A stretch of 10,518 bases of DNA from the NCBI GenBank assembly GCA_025360875.1, contig JANYBI010000032.1:1-10518 (forward strand). The letters run 5' to 3'. This DNA is from Lentisphaerota bacterium (GTDB lineage Bacteria > Verrucomicrobiota > Lentisphaeria > Victivallales > GWF2-50-93). The position numbers were made by a program, and so were the translations under genes. Below the pieces are notes generated by a model, which saw only the letters and a list, made by a program, of their open reading frames with translations, was not told the origin of the DNA and searched no databases. Below, one piece after another: positions 7,338 to 10,518 of this stretch (its first letter is position 1; each line of letters opens with the position of its first letter).

Positions 7338-8027
7338 TCACTTGATATTCTTTATTATGAATGCGGCGATATCCAGTTCGAAGCGGTTGTCTATGTCGAT
7401 TGAACTCTTTTCGTCCATCAGGTACGGTACGGTGTTCCTGCCAATCAGAGATCTGCTCCTGAGAAGCCATTTGATCTTCGCCACATAAATCGCTCCATTG
7501 AGGCAGTAGGTCCTTGGCAAATCCTGCCGTCTCTTGATGAGTCCTGTCTTGATCAACGGGACAATCCTGCCTCTTGAATTCGTTTTGTAAGTCCAGAATG
7601 GCGATTTCTTCGGCTCAATCACAGATACGCAGGAGTCAGCTCCGGACGATATGCATTTCATGATGGCTCCGTCGATATCCTCGGCTGAACGCATCGGCGA
7701 AGTCGTCTGGAGCAGGATCATGTAATCATAGGATTCTCCGGCCTTCCCTATGGCGTGAATTACTGCATCGATACTCGGGGAGCTGTCCGTTGAAAGCATG
7801 GCAGGCCGTCTGAAAGGAACTTCGCATCCCCATTTGCGTCCTACTGCCATGATCTCGGTATTGTCGGAGGAGAGGATAAGCCTGTCAATATGCTTAGATT
7901 TCTTCGCCTGCTCGATAGTCCAGGCTATCAGCGGCTTGCCGGCAAGGTCAACTATGTTTTTTTTCGGAATACCCTTGCTTCCGCCCCTGGCGGGAATTAT
8001 CGCCAAGATTTTTCTATCCTTGAACAT
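7338..8027 (-). CDS. neuA: CMP-nonulosonic acid cytidylyltransferase (NeuA/LegF type)
   Basis: This 229-residue enzyme transfers CMP from CTP to a nonulosonic acid (sialic, legionaminic or related) to make the glycosyltransferase donor in the cytoplasm. It has the full nucleotide-binding motif IPARGGSKGIPKKN (11-24) with Arg14 and Lys22/Lys23, the LLQTTSPMR motif (105-113), where most NeuA proteins have QPTSP, and the CLNGAIYV segment (175-182). A conserved SIDIDNRFELDIA stretch closes the domain (209-221). Its length is that of the short, single-domain NeuA/LegF/PtmB group, without the extra C-terminal esterase domain of E. coli NeuA. The ATG overlaps the preceding stop by one base (TGATG), and GGAG lies 11 bases before the ATG. 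Whether the substrate is sialic, legionaminic or another acid cannot be decided from this gene alone; the neighbours favour legionaminic acid. Confidence 0.92.
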   Translation of the reverse strand: MFKDRKILAIIPARGGSKGIPKKNIVDLAGKPLIAWTIEQAKKSKHIDRLILSSDNTEIMAVGRKWGCEVPFRRPAMLSTDSSPSIDAVIHAIGKAGESYDYMILLQTTSPMRSAEDIDGAIMKCISSGADSCVSVIEPKKSPFWTYKTNSRGRIVPLIKTGLIKRRQDLPRTYCLNGAIYVAKIKWLLRSRSLIGRNTVPYLMDEKSSIDIDNRFELDIAAFIIKNIK

Positions 8028-9091
8028 CAGTTAAATTTCTCCAGTGCGAGTTTGTATTCTTTCCACTCCCCAATGTCGATCCAAGCGCTCTCGTTGATCG
8101 GAAATATGCCGATCTTTCCGCCCTTCCGGTTCACATCCTCGATCAGATGCGTCACATGGAAGAATTCGTCCTGAGGGATGTGGCACAGCACTTTGGAGTT
8201 GATTATATACATCCCGGTGTTGACAAGGAAGCTGTATTCAGGTTTCTCCCGTATATTCAGTAAAGTCCCTTTTTTGCTGATTTCGCAGATCCCATACGGG
8301 ATGTTGAAATGCTTCAGCGATGAGACGACAGTGATATCGTTGCGCTCCTTTTCATGGTGTCTTAAGATCTCGTTATAATCAGCTTCAATAATTATGTCGC
8401 AGTTCGTCATGATGAACGATCCCGAAAGGGAGTGTTCAAGCTGCTTCAACGAGCCCGCGGTACCGAGAGGCTTGTCTTCGTAGAGATATTTTATCTTGTA
8501 TGAGGGGTTCAGCTCCTCGAAATAAGATTTAATGATCTTGGACTTATGGTTGAGAGACATGTAGAATGTCCCGACGTCATATTCCAGAAACTTATCAATG
8601 ATGATCTCAACAATCGCCTTGTCTCCGATTGGGATAAGCGGTTTCGGAAGTATCTTCGTGAACGGATCCAAGCGCGTCCCCTTTCCACCTGCCATTATTA
8701 CTACCGGTAGGCCGATCGGCGTCTTCTTTTCTGGTTTCAGCTTTGCATTGAACAACTTCTCAGCCGTCAGGAACTGCAGTATCCGCTTCTTGGAGTCCAA
8801 CACCGGCACGATGTCAATCTTCCTCTTGAAGATCTGTGCCTTTACCTCCTCTACGTTGAAGTCAGGGGATACATAATATGTGTTCTTGAAGCATACTTTC
8901 TGTATTTCCGCCTCAAGGCTTCCGCCCGACAGGATCCATCTCCTTATGTCTCCGTCAGTCAGGGAACCGAACAGCTTACTGTTGCTGTCTACTACGAAAA
9001 GTATCTTCTTCGCTGTCACATTGAGCTGGTTCATCGCGGCCTTCAGCCTCGACTTCGGGTCAATCAGGATATCTGAGAATTCTTTGATCAT
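8027..9091 (-). CDS. ptmE: CBS-domain sugar-1-phosphate nucleotidyltransferase (PtmE-like, probable glucosamine-1-phosphate guanylyltransferase)
   Basis: The protein has 354 residues. An N-terminal pair of CBS domains (about residues 1-115) includes FGSLTDGDIRRWIL (41-54) and DIVPVLDS (93-100). It is followed by a nucleotidyltransferase domain with VIMAGGKGTRLDPFTKILPKP (131-151), the metal-binding NCD at 230-232, and WIDIGEW (337-343). The family makes NDP-sugars from sugar-1-phosphate. In Campylobacter PtmE this architecture gives GDP-glucosamine for the legionaminic acid pathway. GDP specificity here is inferred from architecture and order, not seen. I chose the ATG at 9091, not an in-frame ATG at 9247 that would overlap neuC by 160 bases, because the ATGA overlap with the neuC stop (9088-9091) matches the other junctions, AGGA lies 9 bases upstream, and the N-terminus then starts at the CBS domain. 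Confidence 0.85.
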   Translation of the reverse strand: MIKEFSDILIDPKSRLKAAMNQLNVTAKKILFVVDSNSKLFGSLTDGDIRRWILSGGSLEAEIQKVCFKNTYYVSPDFNVEEVKAQIFKRKIDIVPVLDSKKRILQFLTAEKLFNAKLKPEKKTPIGLPVVIMAGGKGTRLDPFTKILPKPLIPIGDKAIVEIIIDKFLEYDVGTFYMSLNHKSKIIKSYFEELNPSYKIKYLYEDKPLGTAGSLKQLEHSLSGSFIMTNCDIIIEADYNEILRHHEKERNDITVVSSLKHFNIPYGICEISKKGTLLNIREKPEYSFLVNTGMYIINSKVLCHIPQDEFFHVTHLIEDVNRKGGKIGIFPINESAWIDIGEWKEYKLALEKFN

Positions 9092-10266
9092 TTTGCGTTG
9101 TCCTGGATTTTTATATCGTGAAATTTCTTGTTGAGGATGTCCTTGAGTCCGGCAGTTTTTAAAACATTCTTTATCTTCAGTGAAGCTCCCGGTTTCCCGT
9201 ATGGATTTTTCATTCCTCTGAGGCATGAGATGAAATCGGTGGAACATGCCTTCATGATTGCTGCGGATATGGAACCGGCGGCGGGTTCGCAGTCTATGAC
9301 AGATTTCGCCTTGATCCTTCCGTCCTGCCTGGAGCCAATATTCACTGTAGGTTTCCTGAAATATGGCATTTCAATCAATCCGCTCGAGGAGTTCCCAATG
9401 AGTGCGTCGATGTGCTTCAGGGCCGAGAGATATTTCAGCTGGCCGAGTGAATTCACGAAAATGCAGCGTTCCGGATTCCCGTGAACATAGGTACTGAATA
9501 TTTCGGATATCTTTCTGCCGTCAGGGTCCGCATTGGACTGTGTGAATATGATCTTGGCGTCCTTGAATCGGTCCAGGGCATGGATAAGTTCCATGGCTTG
9601 CGTTTCGACGCCTGTCTTGCCTCGGGTGACAGGATGGAATGTGACCAGAAAGTTTTTCGTGCCTAATTCAAAACCGGTCTCCTTCGAAAATTCATCCTTG
9701 GTCAGCATCCTGAATTTGCTTATGCTGTCAAGAGCAGGTGCGCCGAAATTATACACATGTGCCGGATCCTCGCCAAGTTGGATCACCCTGTTCCTGTATT
9801 CATCTGCCGCAGTGAAATGCAGATGGGACATCTTCGTTATGGAATGTCTTATCTGCTCGTCGAAGACACCCTGGGTGAGTTCGCCGCCATGCAGGTGCGC
9901 AACTGGCACTCTCATGACCAGCGCTGCAGTCACCGCACTGAGAAGCTCGTAGCGGTCCCCGAGTCCTACTACAATGTCCGGCCTGAGCCTGCTGAAGCAT
10001 TCCGCGAAGGAAATAAGCCCTATGCCCATGGATTTGGCGATTCCCACGTCGGAATCGGAGGACAGGAGCATCTCAACTTTCTCATCTATTTTGAATCCGT
10101 CCTTTTCGATTGTCCTGTAGGTCATTCCGAATTCCGGAGAAAGGTGGGCGCCTGTCACCGCAAGCTGCAGTTCCAGGGAGGGGTCGTTGTCGATCTCCTT
10201 CATGAGCCAGCGGAGCAGGCCGTATTCCGCACGTGTACCGGTAACTACGCAGATTTTCCTTTTCAT
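9088..10266 (-). CDS. neuC: Hydrolysing UDP-N-acetylhexosamine 2-epimerase (NeuC/LegG type)
   Basis: This 392-residue enzyme has the GT-B-like fold of hydrolysing 2-epimerases, which invert C2 of a UDP- or GDP-sugar and release the free mannosamine-type sugar for the NeuB step. It shows TGTRAEYGLL (9-18), GLGDRYE (101-107), HLHGGE (124-129), FHPVTRGK (210-217), GNSSSG with Glu299 after it (291-299), and GSRQDGR (311-317). All the motifs I would expect are intact. The ATG overlaps the neuB stop by four bases (ATGA, 10263-10266), and its own stop overlaps the next ATG in the same way, so synthase, epimerase and nucleotidyltransferase are probably made in step. Whether it acts on a UDP-sialic precursor or on a UDP/GDP-linked diacetamido-bacillosamine-like sugar (LegG) is not decided by sequence; the PtmE-like neighbour points to the latter. 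Confidence 0.95.
   Translation of the reverse strand: MKRKICVVTGTRAEYGLLRWLMKEIDNDPSLELQLAVTGAHLSPEFGMTYRTIEKDGFKIDEKVEMLLSSDSDVGIAKSMGIGLISFAECFSRLRPDIVVGLGDRYELLSAVTAALVMRVPVAHLHGGELTQGVFDEQIRHSITKMSHLHFTAADEYRNRVIQLGEDPAHVYNFGAPALDSISKFRMLTKDEFSKETGFELGTKNFLVTFHPVTRGKTGVETQAMELIHALDRFKDAKIIFTQSNADPDGRKISEIFSTYVHGNPERCIFVNSLGQLKYLSALKHIDALIGNSSSGLIEMPYFRKPTVNIGSRQDGRIKAKSVIDCEPAAGSISAAIMKACSTDFISCLRGMKNPYGKPGASLKIKNVLKTAGLKDILNKKFHDIKIQDNAK
9101..9104 (-). promoter_or_regulatory. Ribosome binding site deciding the ptmE-like start
   Basis: AGGA on the minus strand lies 9 bases before the ATG at 9091. It supports this start over the longer in-frame one at 9247, which lies deep inside neuC. 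Confidence 0.5.
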
Positions 10267-10518
10267 AATTGTATCAAGCCGTCCGTGTTAAAATTCCGTT
10301 TCGCCTTCTTTCCTATGACACCATTGAGCCTCATCGGTGAAATTCCTGTGCCGGGTCTCTTGATGCAAATATTGCCTGTGCTGAAGCGCTCGCCCTTCCT
10401 GATCGGACATGCGGCGACAATGCTTTTGCGGGCCACGCAGATGTTCTTCAGCTCGCATTTGGCGGGTTTCTTCACTCCGTCGCCCAGCGCCTTTTCGACA
10501 TTCCTGATTGCGGTGACC
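10263..10518 (-). CDS. neuB: N-acetylneuraminate/legionaminate synthase (NeuB type), C-terminal part only
   Basis: The last 84 residues are visible and the frame is open to the window edge; a GTG at 10475 is internal and not the start. The visible part begins TAIRNVEKALGDGVKKPAK, the hinge after the TIM-barrel, and then holds the antifreeze-like SAF domain: VARKSIVAACPIRKGE, the KRPGTGISP loop, and FNTDGLIQL at the end. In NeuB enzymes this domain closes over the active site of the partner subunit and supplies an arginine that holds the N-acyl sugar substrate. The enzyme condenses phosphoenolpyruvate with the 6-carbon sugar made by the next gene product to give a 9-carbon acid. The catalytic barrel lies outside the window, so sialic and legionaminic variants cannot be told apart here. 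Confidence 0.93.
   Translation of the reverse strand, partial: VTAIRNVEKALGDGVKKPAKCELKNICVARKSIVAACPIRKGERFSTGNICIKRPGTGISPMRLNGVIGKKAKRNFNTDGLIQL

Noticed and set aside
9533..9952. Plus-strand open frame of 139 codons, and neighbouring plus-strand frames opposite neuC
   Set aside because: These are antisense to a gene with all its family motifs intact, and the translations show no domain.

Overview
All genes in this window lie on the minus strand and form one dense array, so transcription runs from the right edge (10518) to the left edge. Twelve coding regions are supported, two of them cut by the window ends. No gap exceeds 50 bases. I found no RNA gene, insertion sequence, CRISPR array, internal terminator or internal promoter. 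The gene content is that of a cell-surface glycan locus (capsule, O-antigen, S-layer or flagellin glycosylation).

Upstream block (10518 to 7338): the C-terminal end of a NeuB-type nonulosonate synthase, a NeuC-type hydrolysing UDP-sugar 2-epimerase, a CBS-domain sugar-1-phosphate nucleotidyltransferase resembling Campylobacter PtmE, and a NeuA/LegF-type CMP-nonulosonate cytidylyltransferase. Their starts and stops overlap by 4, 4 and 1 bases. The gene set and order match the Campylobacter legionaminic acid cluster (neuB2, neuC2, ptmE, then ptmB/legF) better than a plain sialic acid operon. The product is therefore best read as an activated nonulosonic acid, CMP-legionaminate or a relative. 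The early sugar-modifying genes (LegB, LegC, LegH types) are not here and would have to lie to the right of the window or elsewhere.

Middle block (7330 to 1886): a GT-B-like 'surface carbohydrate' protein of 448 aa, a Gfo/Idh/MocA-fold oxidoreductase, a zinc-ribbon SAM methyltransferase, a second Gfo/Idh/MocA oxidoreductase and a CgeB-like glycosyltransferase. These probably tailor and transfer the sugar. Rows sampled by hand here are more AT-rich than rows in the neu block, which suggests a mosaic locus.

Downstream block (1878 to 1): a complete GIY-YIG/DUF123-type putative nuclease, unexpected in this company and joined to its neighbours with a 7-base gap and an ATGA overlap; a GT4 glycosyltransferase; and the first 81 residues of a membrane protein that looks like the start of an ABC-type glycan flippase.

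The organism cannot be named from the sequence. The dense overlapping genes, purine-rich ribosome sites before some starts, frequent AGG/AGA and ATA codons and intermediate GC fit an environmental bacterium or archaeon. DUF123 proteins are common in archaea and also occur in bacteria, so this does not settle the domain.
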